Positions 1-9,464 are shown, counted from the stretch's first letter. The stretch is 64,000 nucleotides of DNA from Pseudomonas sp. KBW05 (GCF_003852405.1 NZ_QAJM01000033.1:23431-87430); one strand, 5' to 3'. Notes: generated by a model not told the origin, from the sequence alone. Translations and numbers: made by a program.

Positions 1-1
1 A

Positions 2-160
2 ACCACCACCCCGCCGCTACGCCCCAGCGACGCCAGCCTCGACGGTGAACACCGCCAGGCCCTGGAGCAATGGTTGCGGGAGATCCCCGACAACCCCGGC
101 GAACTGCTTCGCCGCAAATTCTGGTACGAACAGCAACAACATCAGGACAAGACTCGATGA
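2..160 (+). CDS. C-terminal end of a VWA-domain (BatB-like) protein, partial
   Basis: Only the last 52 codons are in the window, read in the frame that ends with TGA at 158-160. The tail is proline- and charge-rich and contains LEQWLREIPDNPGELLRRKF, which resembles the C-terminal end of von Willebrand factor A/TPR proteins that precede batD in pseudomonads. The stop overlaps the ATG of the next gene (ATGA), so the two are translationally coupled. Family knowledge: Bat proteins are inner-membrane proteins linked to MoxR ATPases. The VWA domain itself lies outside the window, so the call rests on the tail and on batD being next. Confidence 0.6.
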   Translation, partial: TTTPPLRPSDASLDGEHRQALEQWLREIPDNPGELLRRKFWYEQQQHQDKTR

Positions 161-1797
161 GCCGCCGCCCCACCCTACTGCTTCTGCTCGCGTTATCGGC
201 AGGCCACGCCCAGGCGGCGAACCTGGTCGCCAGCGTTGACCGCAGCCGCCTCAACTCCGGGGAAACGGTGGAACTGACGGTGGAATCCAGCGACGTCACC
301 CAGTTCGGCAAACCCGACCTGTCGCCCCTGGAGGCGCAGTTCGAAGTCAGCGGCACCCGCCAGCTCAACCAACTCACCACCCTGGGCGGCGATAACCACG
401 CCACCACACGCTGGATCATCACCCTGCTGCCCAAGGAAAACGGCATCGTGGTGATCCCGCCGCTGCAAGTGGGCGAATATTCGACCCAACCCATCAGCCT
501 GCAAGTGGTCGAGACCGCCAGCCAGAACACCAACGCCGAACTGGCGCCGGTGTTTGTCGAAGCCAACCTCGACCAGACCAGCGTGTACGTACAGGCCCAG
601 GCCCTGCTGACGGTGCGCGTGTACCACTCGGTGTCGCTGTATGACGACAGCAGCCTTACACCGCTGCAGATCCCCGACGCACGCATCGAGCAGTTGGGCG
701 AGTCGCGCACCTACGAAAAAGTCATCAACAGCATCCGCCATGGCGTGATCGAAACCCGCTACGCGATCTACCCGCAACACAGCGGTGTGCTGGATATTCC
801 CGCGCAGACCTTCAGCGCCACCTTGGTGGAATCACGCCCGCCCCAGGAAAACACCCTGCAAGGTACCAAGCCCGGCAAGTTGATCCACGTCAGCTCGGCG
901 CCGCTGCCACTGACGGTCAAGCCCAAGCCTGAGCTATACCCTGCCGATACACCATGGCTGCCCGCACGTAGCCTGACCCTCGACGAAAGCTGGAACCCCG
1001 AGCCGGAGCATGTGCAGATCGGCGACTCGCTGACCCGCAGCCTCACGATCAAGGCCGAAGGCCTGTCGAGCGCACAACTGCCGGCCCTGCCCAGCAGCGA
1101 GATCAGCGGCCTGCGCCGCTACCCGGATCAACCGGTGCTCGCCAACCAGATCAATGACCGTGGCCTGATCGGCAGCCGCGAAGACCGCGAAGCCCTGGTG
1201 CCCAACCGCGTCGGCCCACTGGAACTGCCGGCGGTGGAAGTGGTGTGGTGGAACACCCACGAAGACCACCTGGAACGCACCAGCCTGCCGGCGCGGACCT
1301 TGCAGGTCGCCAACAACCCGAGCCTGGTAGTGGATACGCCTGCCACGCCCACTGTCATCACGGCGCCAGACGACAGCCACCTGTGGTTGTGGCAGCTCAG
1401 TACGCTGATCCTGGCCTGCACCACGCTCCTGGGTTTCGGCCTGTGGTGGCGTGCGCGCCGGCAACCGGCCGTACTGCGCGCCGCACAAACCGGCCCAAGC
1501 CCGCGCACCTTGCTCGACGACCTCAAGCGCGCCACCCAGGCCAACGACCCCCAGGCTACCCGTCAGGCCCTCGACGCCTGGGCGCGGCAGCAACCGGAAA
1601 CCCTGGCCGAGATGGCTGCGCGGTTTATCCCACTGTCCGATGCCCTGGACGGCCTGAACGGCGCGCTCTACAGCGAAAGCGGCCAGTACTGGCTGGGTGA
1701 AGAGCTGTGGCGCGCGGTAAAGGCCATCCCAATGGCCGAACGCGAAGCAGACCCGACCGCCGACACCACCAGCCTGCCGCCGCTCTACCCCAAGTAA
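157..1797 (+). CDS. batD: BatD family (oxygen-tolerance) membrane-anchored protein
   Basis: 546 aa. An upstream ATG at 70 is open in frame, but 157 is preferred because it gives a clean signal peptide (RRPTLLLLLALSAGHAQA) and a 4-base overlap with the upstream gene. The body is a series of beta-rich repeats typical of BatD (for example SGETVELTVESSDVTQFGKP near the N-terminus). A single hydrophobic segment at about residues 407-432 is followed by a basic stretch and a cytoplasmic tail. The protein is probably periplasmic with a C-terminal anchor and works with VWA/MoxR partners encoded upstream. The exact function is not established. Confidence 0.85.
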   Translation: MSRRPTLLLLLALSAGHAQAANLVASVDRSRLNSGETVELTVESSDVTQFGKPDLSPLEAQFEVSGTRQLNQLTTLGGDNHATTRWIITLLPKENGIVVIPPLQVGEYSTQPISLQVVETASQNTNAELAPVFVEANLDQTSVYVQAQALLTVRVYHSVSLYDDSSLTPLQIPDARIEQLGESRTYEKVINSIRHGVIETRYAIYPQHSGVLDIPAQTFSATLVESRPPQENTLQGTKPGKLIHVSSAPLPLTVKPKPELYPADTPWLPARSLTLDESWNPEPEHVQIGDSLTRSLTIKAEGLSSAQLPALPSSEISGLRRYPDQPVLANQINDRGLIGSREDREALVPNRVGPLELPAVEVVWWNTHEDHLERTSLPARTLQVANNPSLVVDTPATPTVITAPDDSHLWLWQLSTLILACTTLLGFGLWWRARRQPAVLRAAQTGPSPRTLLDDLKRATQANDPQATRQALDAWARQQPETLAEMAARFIPLSDALDGLNGALYSESGQYWLGEELWRAVKAIPMAEREADPTADTTSLPPLYPK

Positions 1798-1818
1798 CTG
1801 ACACCACACAGATCAAAA

Positions 1819-1908
1819 TGTGGGAGCGGGCTTGCTCGCGAATGCGGTGTACCAGTCAATACATGTGCTGACTGACACACCGCATTCGCGAGCAAGCCCG
1901 CTCCCACA
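1819..1908. repeat. Inverted REP pair (BIME-like)
   Basis: Two copies of a REP core (GTGGGAGCGGGCTTGCTCGC) face each other across about 35 bases, so the whole element can fold into one long hairpin. It lies between batD and sbcD. The same arms recur at 24648-24736. REP pairs of this type are scattered between genes in P. fluorescens-group genomes. Here it may also end batD transcription. Confidence 0.9.
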
Positions 1909-1988
1909 CTTGATCTGCACCATCCGGGGCAGTGTGTTCACATTCCGGGTAAACTCCCCTCCTTTTCATCTTCTCCAGGGAGTTCGCC

Positions 1989-3230
1989 TTGCGTCTGTTC
2001 CACACCTCCGACTGGCACCTTGGGCAAAACCTGCATGGCCAGGAACGCGATTACGAACACGCCTGTTTCCTCGACTGGCTGTTGGGCCAACTCAAGACTC
2101 ATCAACCCGATGCGCTGCTGATCGCCGGTGATATCTTCGACACCGTCAACCCGCCGCTCAAGGCCCAGGAGCGCCTGTATGACTTCATCATCAGCGCCCA
2201 CGAACAAAACCCCAGCCTCACCATCGTGATGATCGCCGGCAACCACGACTCGGGCTCGCGCATCGAATTGCCCGCGCCGTTGATGCGGCGCCTGCGCACC
2301 CACGCCCTCGGTCGTGTGTTGTGGCTGGATGACGGCCAATTGGATGCCGAGCGCCTGCTGATCCCATTGCCGGATGCCAAGGGCAAGATCGCTGCCTGGT
2401 GCCTGGCGCTACCGTTTCTGCGCCCGGCGGAAGTCACCGGTGCACACTTGGGTGACGATTACCTGCGCGGTATCGGCCAGGTGCACGAATGGCTGATCGC
2501 TGCCGCCAACGCCAAACGTAAAAAAGGCCAGGCATTGATCGCCATCAGTCATGCGCACATGGCCGGTGGATCGGTGTCGGAAGACTCCGAGCGCAGCCTG
2601 ATCATCGGCAATGCCGAGGCACTCCCCGCCAAGCTGTTCGACAGAAGTGTCGGTTATGTTGCCCTCGGCCATTTGCACAAGCCGCAAAAGGTCAATGGCG
2701 AAGAGCGTATCCGCTATTGCGGCTCGCCGATTCCGCTGTCGTTTTCCGAAATCGGCTACAAGCACCAGATCCTCGACGTGACCTTCCAGGGTCAAGCCCT
2801 AGTGAGCGTCGAACCGCTGCTGATCCCTCGCTCGGTCGACCTGCAACGCCTGGAAGCCGCGCCCCTGGCCGATATCCTCAAGACACTGTCCGAACTGCCC
2901 GACATCGACCTGCTCGCCGAAACCCAGCGCCACCCCTGGCTGGAAGTGCGCGTGCGCCTCGACGAACCCCAACCGGACCTGCGCCAGCAAATCGAAACCG
3001 CCCTGCAAGGCAAGGCCGTGCGTCTGGTGCGCATCGCTGCCGAATACGCCGGCAACGGCGCGCGTGAGGAAGAAGGCGAAGCGCGCCTGATCGAACTCGA
3101 CCAACTCACCCCCCAGGAGCTGTTCAGCCGCGCCTGGCAGGACAGTTACGGCAGTGAAGTGGATGAACAGACCTTGAAGGATTTCGCCGTGCTGCTCCAG
3201 GAAGTGCAACAGGAGGATGAACCCGCATGA
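1989..3230 (+). CDS. sbcD: Exonuclease subunit SbcD
   Basis: 413 aa, the usual SbcD length. It starts at TTG preceded by AGGGAG about 8 bases upstream; no better ATG exists because the conserved N-terminus RLFHTSDWHLGQ follows directly. Metallophosphoesterase motifs are intact: D8/H10 in SDWH, D48 in GDIFD, GNHD at 84-87, and the distal SHAHMAGG and LGHLHKP motifs. SbcD is the Mn2+-dependent nuclease half of the SbcCD (Mre11-Rad50-like) complex that cleaves hairpins and DNA ends. The stop overlaps the sbcC start by 4 bases, consistent with stoichiometric production. Confidence 0.96.
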   Translation: MRLFHTSDWHLGQNLHGQERDYEHACFLDWLLGQLKTHQPDALLIAGDIFDTVNPPLKAQERLYDFIISAHEQNPSLTIVMIAGNHDSGSRIELPAPLMRRLRTHALGRVLWLDDGQLDAERLLIPLPDAKGKIAAWCLALPFLRPAEVTGAHLGDDYLRGIGQVHEWLIAAANAKRKKGQALIAISHAHMAGGSVSEDSERSLIIGNAEALPAKLFDRSVGYVALGHLHKPQKVNGEERIRYCGSPIPLSFSEIGYKHQILDVTFQGQALVSVEPLLIPRSVDLQRLEAAPLADILKTLSELPDIDLLAETQRHPWLEVRVRLDEPQPDLRQQIETALQGKAVRLVRIAAEYAGNGAREEEGEARLIELDQLTPQELFSRAWQDSYGSEVDEQTLKDFAVLLQEVQQEDEPA

Positions 3231-6200
3231 AAATCCTCGCCATTCGCCTGAAAAACCTCGCCTCCCTGGCCGGCCCGTTTGAAATCGACTTTACTGCCGA
3301 ACCGCTGGCCAGTGCCGGCTTGTTCGCAATCACCGGGCCAACCGGCGCCGGTAAAAGCACCCTGCTTGATGCGTTGTGCCTGGCGTTGTTTGGCGCCGTA
3401 CCGCGCCTGGGCGACACCGGCCAGGCGAAGATGCCCGACGCCGACAGCGATATTTCCATCGGCGACCCGCGCACCCTGCTGCGACGCGGCACCGGTGGCG
3501 GTTATGCCGAAGTGGATTTCGTCGGCGTCAACGGCCGGCGCTATCGTGCCCGCTGGGAAGCCAACCGTGCTCGCGACAAGGCCAGCGGCAAATTGCAGAA
3601 CAGCCGCCAAAGCCTGATCGACCTGGACAGCGACCAACTGCTGGCCAGCCAGAAAACCGAATACAAGACCCAGTTGGAACTGGCCCTGGGCTTGAACTTT
3701 GAACAGTTCACCCGCGCCGTACTGCTGGCCCAGAGTGAATTCAGTGCATTCCTCAAGGCCAACGACAACGAACGCAGCGAGCTGCTGGAAAAACTCACCG
3801 ACACCGCGCTGTACACCCAGCTCGGGCGCCGTGCGTTCGACAAGGCCAAAGAGGCCAAGGACGCCCACAAACAGCTGCAAGACCAGGCCACCGGCGTCGT
3901 GCCCCTGGCAGCCGAAGTGCGCGCCGAATTGGATCAGCAATTCGACGCCGCGCAACAACAACTCAAGACCCAACAAGCCCAGCTCAAGCAACTGGAGGCG
4001 CAACAAGCCTGGCTCAAGGAGTTGCGCGAATGGCAAGAGCGTCAGCTCAGCGCGACCGAACAACTCCAACGCGCGCAGGCCGATTGGGCCAGCCAGGGCC
4101 AGCAGCGCCAGGACCTGAGCCGGCTGGACCAGTTGGCGCCGCAACGTCATCACTTCGCGCGCCAAGCCGAACTGGGCAATCTGCTGTCGCCGCTGGCCGC
4201 GCAGATCCAGCATCATATCGAACAGCAGGCCACGCTCAATGCCCGCCAGGAACAGGCCCAGCAACAGCAAACCGCCGCCCAGGGCGCATTGGTCGGCGCT
4301 GTCAGCAACCAGAGTGAAGCCGCGCCCCTGCTGCAACAGGCGTTCGCAGAGCAAACAACGTTGGCGCACTTGACCAAGGAAGTGGGCAAGTACATTGACG
4401 AAAAACAACTCAAAGAAAATGCGTGCATAGAAGGCCAATCTGCACTGGGTAACGTACAGGCTATGCATCAACAAGCGTCTGTACGCATTGAGCAGTTGGA
4501 TGCTGAGTTGGCGCACAGTATCGCTCTCGCACCGTTAAGTGCGGCATGGGATGGTTACCGCCCAAGCCTGCAACAACTCATGCAAACCGCTAGCCGATTC
4601 AACAAAGGTAGCGCCGAATTACCACAGCTTGAAAAGCGCGCCACCACCGCTGCCGAAGACTTGGCCCAGCAACGTCAAGCCCTGGATCTGCTGTACCAGG
4701 AAGCCGGTGCAGAACCCCATGCCGTAGCCGAACAAATTCATTTGTTGGCCGGCCTGCTGCAAGACAATCGCAAGCAACAACACGCTTTCGAAGACCTGAA
4801 GCGTTTGTGGGATAGCCAGCAACAACTGGATCATCAATCCACCGTGCTCGCTCAGAAGCTGGTTGATGCCCACCAGCAACGCGAAATCCTTATTCATTCG
4901 GGCAAACAGGCAAAGGCGGAACTGACCACTGCCGAACATACGCTGACAGTGACCAAACAGTTGCTGGAGCGTCAACGCGCGGCACGCAGTGAAAGTGTGG
5001 AGGAGTTACGCGCGACGCTTGAAGACGACCACCCCTGCCCGGTATGTGGTAGCCACGAACACCCCTATCACCAACCCGAAGCTCTGCTGCAAAGCCTTGG
5101 ACGTCACGACGAGAGTGAGGAGGCAACCGCGCAAAAGGCGGTCGATACGCTGAATCAAACACTGATCGAGTTGCGCGGTGACCTTGGCGGGGTGAATGCG
5201 CAAATCAAGGAGTACCTGAGCCAGCAAGAAGAACTGATCAAGGCCCAGACAACCTCGACGCTGAATCTGCAAGCTCATGCACTTGGCGCCTCGCTGCTCG
5301 ATCAGGACGCGACCAAGCGCAGCGCCTGGGTCATCCAACAACTGAGCCAACTGACGCAACGCATCACCCAGGACGAACAGCGCCAAAGCGCCTTGCTGGG
5401 TCTGCAACAAAACGCCGGACGCATGCAGCAGCAGCTGGAGACTGTGCAGGAGGCGAACCGACAGACCAGCCAAATGCTCGCAGACCAACAACGTGAATTG
5501 TCTGCGGACAGCAAACGCCTCGACGAAGCGTTCAATACCTTCGCCAGCCTGTTGCCCACTGAGATCCTGGAAGGATTGCGCAGCGAACCGACGGCCACCT
5601 TCATGCAGTTGGACCAGCAAGTCAGCCAGCGCCTTGAGCAGATGAGACTCCAGCAGGATGAACTGTCTGAGCAGCAGCAACGCCAGCAAGCCATCGAAAA
5701 AGAAACTGACCGTCAACAGAATCGCCAACAACAATTGGAAGACGCTCAACGAAACCTCGCTGGGTTGACTGCGCAGCAACAGGCCGCGCAGGAGAAACTC
5801 AGCGCACTGCTAGGCGACCACACCAGCGCCGAACACTGGCAACAGCAACTCGACCAGGCCGTCACGCAGTCGCGTCAAAGCGAGGCCGACGCCAATAAGC
5901 AACTGCATGAGCTGCACAACGCGCTGATCCAACTGGCCGCCGACCTCAACGCGCAACAGGAGCGCCAGCAGGCGCTGCAAACCGAGCAGCACACGCTCGT
6001 CAGCCGTATCGGCGAATGGCGCGCCCTGCACCCGGAGCTGGATGACGCAGGCCTTGCACGCTTGCTGGCCTTCGATGACGCGCAAGTCAGCGCACTGCGC
6101 CAGCAGTTGCAGCACAGCGAAAAAGCCGTCGAGCAAGCCAAGGTCCTGCTGCAAGAGCGCGAACAACGCCTGGCCGACCACCAGGCCCTGCACAACGGCA

Positions 6201-6865
6201 ACCTCGACGCCGAACAGCTGGACAGCGCCCTCGCCGAACTCAATCAGCAAGTGACCGATGCTGAAAAACACCTCGCCGAATTGCGCGCGCGCCAATCCGA
6301 AGACCAGCGTCGCCAGGACGCCAACCATGCCTTTGCCGCGCAGATCGCCAAGGCGTATGAGGAATGGCAACGCTGGGCACGCCTGAACGCTTTGATCGGC
6401 TCGGCCACGGGCGACACCTTCCGCAAGATCGCCCAGGCCTACAACCTTGACCTGCTGGTGCACCATGCCAACGTGCAACTGCGCCAACTGGTGCGCCGCT
6501 ACCGCCTCAAGCGCGGCGGCAGCATGCTCGGCCTGCTGGTGCAGGACACGGAGATGGGCGATGAACTGCGCTCGGTGCATTCGCTGTCTGGCGGCGAGAC
6601 CTTCCTGGTGTCGCTGGCGCTGGCGTTGGGCCTGGCGTCCATGGCGTCGAGTACCTTGAAGATCGAGTCGCTGTTTATCGACGAAGGTTTCGGCAGCCTC
6701 GATCCCGAATCCCTGCAACTGGCCATGGACGCACTGGACGGCTTGCAGGCCCAGGGCCGCAAGGTGGCGGTGATCTCCCACGTCCAGGAAATGCACGAAC
6801 GCATCCCGGTGCAGATCCAGGTCAAACGCCAAGGCAACGGCTTGAGCACCCTGGAAGTCAAATGA
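3227..6865 (+). CDS. sbcC: Exonuclease subunit SbcC (Rad50-like ATPase)
   Basis: 1212 aa. It has an N-terminal P-loop (GPTGAGKSTLLDAL, about residues 38-50), two long Gln-rich coiled-coil arms, a zinc hook CPVC at C604/C607, and a C-terminal ABC signature LSGGETFLVSLALALGL followed by Walker B SLFIDEGFGSLD. It forms the ATPase/coiled-coil partner of SbcD in double-strand-end and hairpin processing. It sits between sbcD and the GST gene with 4-base overlaps on both sides, so the three form one operon. The central arm is less GC-rich than the ends: bases 4381-4440 contain only 25 G+C out of 60. Confidence 0.96.
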   Translation: MKILAIRLKNLASLAGPFEIDFTAEPLASAGLFAITGPTGAGKSTLLDALCLALFGAVPRLGDTGQAKMPDADSDISIGDPRTLLRRGTGGGYAEVDFVGVNGRRYRARWEANRARDKASGKLQNSRQSLIDLDSDQLLASQKTEYKTQLELALGLNFEQFTRAVLLAQSEFSAFLKANDNERSELLEKLTDTALYTQLGRRAFDKAKEAKDAHKQLQDQATGVVPLAAEVRAELDQQFDAAQQQLKTQQAQLKQLEAQQAWLKELREWQERQLSATEQLQRAQADWASQGQQRQDLSRLDQLAPQRHHFARQAELGNLLSPLAAQIQHHIEQQATLNARQEQAQQQQTAAQGALVGAVSNQSEAAPLLQQAFAEQTTLAHLTKEVGKYIDEKQLKENACIEGQSALGNVQAMHQQASVRIEQLDAELAHSIALAPLSAAWDGYRPSLQQLMQTASRFNKGSAELPQLEKRATTAAEDLAQQRQALDLLYQEAGAEPHAVAEQIHLLAGLLQDNRKQQHAFEDLKRLWDSQQQLDHQSTVLAQKLVDAHQQREILIHSGKQAKAELTTAEHTLTVTKQLLERQRAARSESVEELRATLEDDHPCPVCGSHEHPYHQPEALLQSLGRHDESEEATAQKAVDTLNQTLIELRGDLGGVNAQIKEYLSQQEELIKAQTTSTLNLQAHALGASLLDQDATKRSAWVIQQLSQLTQRITQDEQRQSALLGLQQNAGRMQQQLETVQEANRQTSQMLADQQRELSADSKRLDEAFNTFASLLPTEILEGLRSEPTATFMQLDQQVSQRLEQMRLQQDELSEQQQRQQAIEKETDRQQNRQQQLEDAQRNLAGLTAQQQAAQEKLSALLGDHTSAEHWQQQLDQAVTQSRQSEADANKQLHELHNALIQLAADLNAQQERQQALQTEQHTLVSRIGEWRALHPELDDAGLARLLAFDDAQVSALRQQLQHSEKAVEQAKVLLQEREQRLADHQALHNGNLDAEQLDSALAELNQQVTDAEKHLAELRARQSEDQRRQDANHAFAAQIAKAYEEWQRWARLNALIGSATGDTFRKIAQAYNLDLLVHHANVQLRQLVRRYRLKRGGSMLGLLVQDTEMGDELRSVHSLSGGETFLVSLALALGLASMASSTLKIESLFIDEGFGSLDPESLQLAMDALDGLQAQGRKVAVISHVQEMHERIPVQIQVKRQGNGLSTLEVK

Positions 6866-7455
6866 GCGAAGCGCTGCTGTATTCGTTCCGCCGCTGCCCC
6901 TACGCGATGCGCGCGCGGTTGGCATTGCGCTACGCCGGCGTGCCGGTGCGTATCGTCGAGGTCAGCCTCAAGGCCAAGCCGGCCGAAATGCTCGCGCTAT
7001 CGCCCAAGGGCACGGTGCCGGTGCTCAGCGTTGACGGGCGGGTGATTGAAGAGAGCCTGGAAATCATGCAATGGGCCCTGGCGCAGCACGATCCTGACGA
7101 CTGGTTGCTGCACGGTGATCCGGCGGTCTTGGGGTTGATCGCAGAGAACGATCAGGGCTTCAAACATCACTTGAATCGATACAAGTACGCCGAGCGCTAC
7201 CCGGAACAGTCGATGGAACATTATCGGGCCGAGGGCGAGGTGTTCTTGCAGAAGTTGGAGGGGTTGCTGGCCGGGCGGGATTACCTGCTGGCCAACCACC
7301 TGACCCTGGCGGATGCTGCACTGGCACCGTTTGTGCGCCAGTTTGCCCATGTGGATCGAGTGTGGTTTGCCGGTACATCGTATAAACGGTTGCAGGTTTG
7401 GTTGCAGCGTTTTCTAGAGTCGCCGCTCTTTGTTGCCGTCATGGCGAAGGCTTGA
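6862..7455 (+). CDS. Glutathione S-transferase family protein
   Basis: 197 aa. The thioredoxin-fold N-terminal domain begins LLYSFRRCPYAMRARLAL, with a CPYA motif like glutaredoxins and omega/beta-type GSTs, then TVPVLSVDG and the SLEIMQWAL helix. An all-alpha C-terminal domain contains LLANHLTLADAALAPFVRQ. The ATG overlaps the sbcC stop (ATGA), so it is the last gene of the sbcDC operon. It is probably a cytosolic glutathione-dependent transferase or thiol reductase; the substrate cannot be told from sequence. The cysteine in the CPYA position suggests thiol-transfer chemistry. Confidence 0.85.
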   Translation: MSEALLYSFRRCPYAMRARLALRYAGVPVRIVEVSLKAKPAEMLALSPKGTVPVLSVDGRVIEESLEIMQWALAQHDPDDWLLHGDPAVLGLIAENDQGFKHHLNRYKYAERYPEQSMEHYRAEGEVFLQKLEGLLAGRDYLLANHLTLADAALAPFVRQFAHVDRVWFAGTSYKRLQVWLQRFLESPLFVAVMAKA

Positions 7456-7486
7456 AAGCCACACAATCCGAATGTGGGAATGGTCC

Positions 7487-7573
7487 TGTGGGAGCTGGCT
7501 TGCCTGCGATGCAGACACCTCGGTGAATCAGTGGTACCGAGTTGATGCTATCGCAGGCAAGCCAGCTCCCACA
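7487..7573. repeat. Inverted REP pair, GAGCTGG subtype
   Basis: Two facing copies of GTGGGAGCTGGCTTGCCTGC flank a spacer of about 47 bases. The core differs from the elements at 1819 and 24648 (AGCTGG rather than AGCGGG), so two REP sub-families are present in the window. It lies between convergent genes (the GST gene and a small exported protein gene). Confidence 0.9.
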
Positions 7574-7595
7574 TTTGACCTCACCAGCTTCTGGA

Positions 7596-7775
7596 TCAGT
7601 GCTGGGCTTTGTGATCCAGGGCCGCATAGAAGTTGGCGCTCTGTTGCAGGTATTTCTGGGTGTAGGCGCTGGTGCTGGATTTTTTGCCGGTGAGTTCCAC
7701 GCTCGCAGCAGCCGGCAGGGCCACGGTGGCGGAAACGGCGGAAGCAGCGATGATCGAGAAGAGATTGAAGTTCAT
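7596..7775 (-). CDS. Small exported protein of unknown function
   Basis: 59 aa. The start at 7775 is chosen over an upstream in-frame ATG because AAGGG lies about 8 bases before it and it gives a clean signal peptide (NFNLFSIIAASAVSATVALPAAA). The mature part is only about 37 residues, ends DHKAQH, and has no cysteine. It stands alone, convergent to the GST gene across a REP, and the 5' side faces the terminator of the lactonase gene. Similar tiny secreted proteins with conserved KSSTSAYTQKYLQQSA-like segments occur in pseudomonads. No function is assigned. Confidence 0.7.
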   Translation of the reverse strand: MNFNLFSIIAASAVSATVALPAAASVELTGKKSSTSAYTQKYLQQSANFYAALDHKAQH

Positions 7776-7891
7776 GGCGGTAACCCTTGTGTTCGTTTGA
7801 TTGAGTGGCCGGGAAGGCCTTGGAACCAAACTTACGCCCGAGGGTTACGCCTTAGAAATGCTTTGAAACAGTAGCCGTTATCACTCGAATT

Positions 7892-7925
7892 AATAGAAAG
7901 GCGCAGGCCCCGCAGTGCGGGGCCT
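7892..7925 (-). terminator. Rho-independent terminator of the lactonase gene
   Basis: A perfect 9-bp GC-rich stem (7905-7913 with 7917-7925, 3-base loop) lies just after the stop at 7931. Read on the minus strand it is followed by a short T-rich run (CCTTTCTATT). Confidence 0.85.
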
Positions 7926-7930
7926 GTGGC

Positions 7931-9106
7931 TTATTGACGCAGCAAGAACTTGAGGTCGCTAGGCGCATCGATCGGCAATTTCTGCACGGTTTTACCCAGC
8001 AGGCCGGTCTTGGGGTCACGCTCGACCACTACGATTTCATTGCTTTTCTGGTTGGCGATCAGCAAGAACTTGCCGCTCGGATCCAGGCTGAACTCGCGCG
8101 GATGGTCGCCCTCTACGGAGCGGCGTTGCAGTTCCTTGAGGTGCGCGGTGGCCGGATCGATGCTGAATACCAGCAGTTGATTGGCCGTGCCACGGTTGCT
8201 CACATACAGGAACTTGCCGTCGCTGGACGCGTGCAGCGCAGCACCGGCCTTGTCGGACACCGGCTGGCCAGCCGCGAAGTCCACCAATTGGGTCTGGGTA
8301 AGTGTGCCATCGTGGTAGTCATACACCGCGACCTGGGCGCTCATCTCGGTGGTCAGCCAGGCATGCTTGCCATCCGCGCTGAACAACAGGTGACGCGGGC
8401 CGCTGCCCGGTGGCAATTGCACTGCAGCCGGGTTGGCCGGGGTCAGCGGCAGCTCGTGGTTGGCCTTGGGATCGTAGCGGTAGGCAAACACCTTGTCGGC
8501 GCCCAGGTCTTGCACAAACACGTACTTGCCGTCCGGTGACGACACCACCGAATGCACATGGTTGGACGCCTGGCGCTCAGGGTTGACGCGGCTGGCCGGG
8601 TGCCCGCTCAACTGCACGGGTGCCGACAGTGTGCCAGCAGCGTCCACGGGCAGGATCGCCAGGCTGCCGCCCGGATCTTCCAGTACCGAATAGTTGGCAA
8701 CGAAAAGATAACGCCCGTCAGCGGCCACGCTGGAGTGAGTCGGTTCGTTGCCCAGGCTCTGCACCTGATTGATCAGGGTCAGTTGATGACTCTGCGGGTC
8801 GATGCGGTAACTGCTCACACGACCGACCGGATCCTTCTGACCCGGGCCATTCTCATTGACCACAAACAAATGTTTCTGGTCCTTGGAAACAGTCAACCAG
8901 GACGGATTCGCGGCCTTGGCGGCCAGGACGGGCTGGCCCTGAAACTTACCGGTACGGCTGTCGAATTGCAGGCGGTAGATGCCTTCGCTGGTGCCGGCGG
9001 TGTAGCTGCCGACCAACAGTTCATAGGTCTCGGCCGGCGCGGCCTGCACCGACATTGCTCCAACACTGCCCGCCATCAGCAGGGGCCAGAATTTACGCAT
9101 CAGCAT
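7931..9106 (-). CDS. Lactonase-family beta-propeller protein, exported
   Basis: 391 aa. A signal peptide (KFWPLLMAGSVGAMSVQA) is followed by about 360 residues of repeated beta-propeller blades (LLVGSYTAGTSEGIYRL, GRYLFVANYS, GKYVFVQDLGADKVFAYRY, DGKFLYVSNRG, GKFLLIANQKSNEIVV). This is the YbhE/Pgl-type 7-bladed fold (lactonase, PF10282). Cytosolic members hydrolyse 6-phosphogluconolactone, but the export signal argues for a periplasmic sugar-lactone or other role. The ATG at 9106 lies inside the end of the upstream small gene (14-base overlap) with AGGA 8 bases upstream, so the pair is coupled. Confidence 0.85.
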   Translation of the reverse strand: MLMRKFWPLLMAGSVGAMSVQAAPAETYELLVGSYTAGTSEGIYRLQFDSRTGKFQGQPVLAAKAANPSWLTVSKDQKHLFVVNENGPGQKDPVGRVSSYRIDPQSHQLTLINQVQSLGNEPTHSSVAADGRYLFVANYSVLEDPGGSLAILPVDAAGTLSAPVQLSGHPASRVNPERQASNHVHSVVSSPDGKYVFVQDLGADKVFAYRYDPKANHELPLTPANPAAVQLPPGSGPRHLLFSADGKHAWLTTEMSAQVAVYDYHDGTLTQTQLVDFAAGQPVSDKAGAALHASSDGKFLYVSNRGTANQLLVFSIDPATAHLKELQRRSVEGDHPREFSLDPSGKFLLIANQKSNEIVVVERDPKTGLLGKTVQKLPIDAPSDLKFLLRQ

Positions 9107-9386
9107 CGGCTTCGTCCTCGTCGTTATTGTTGCCGGTGAACGCGCTCAAGCAAACCAGGCGGTGCTCGCCGTCTTCATTGATCAGCAACCAGCTTTGCAA
9201 GCTTTCATCGAAGGTGGCGGCGGCCAGTTGTTCGGGACTGAACTTCCAACGCTTGAGGTCCCGGCCGTCCATGCTTTCGATCAGCAAATGCTGGTCAAAG
9301 GTGAACTCGAAGGCGTGCAGCCCGTTGATGATCAGCATGTCGCTGTCGTTCAGGGCGCTGCTCAGGTTTGGTGTTGCGTCGGTCAT
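9093..9386 (-). CDS. Conserved small acidic protein (possibly DUF5629 family)
   Basis: 97 aa, no signal peptide, strongly acidic tail (NNNDEDEADADA). The central part (LIINGLHAFEFTFDQHLLIESMDG, then KRWKFSPEQLAAATFD) looks like a compact single-domain cytosolic protein. It shares an operon with the lactonase-fold gene, overlapping it by 14 bases. I believe this is the Pseudomonas family named DUF5629, but that is from memory. No function can be assigned. Confidence 0.65.
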   Translation of the reverse strand: MTDATPNLSSALNDSDMLIINGLHAFEFTFDQHLLIESMDGRDLKRWKFSPEQLAAATFDESLQSWLLINEDGEHRLVCLSAFTGNNNDEDEADADA

Positions 9387-9400
9387 GATGTGAAGTCACT

Positions 9401-9437
9401 GCGGGGGAAAAGACACATGATAGGTCAATTCCCCCGC
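9401..9437. other. Hairpin between the RND exporter and small acidic protein genes
   Basis: A 9-bp perfect inverted repeat (GCGGGGGAA at 9401, TTCCCCCGC at 9429) with a 19-base loop lies after the exporter stop (9465) and before the start of the next gene (9386). There is no T-run, so it may be a weak or factor-assisted terminator or an operator. Confidence 0.5.
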
Positions 9438-9464
9438 CGTGCCTTGCGGCAATGGTCTAATCGA

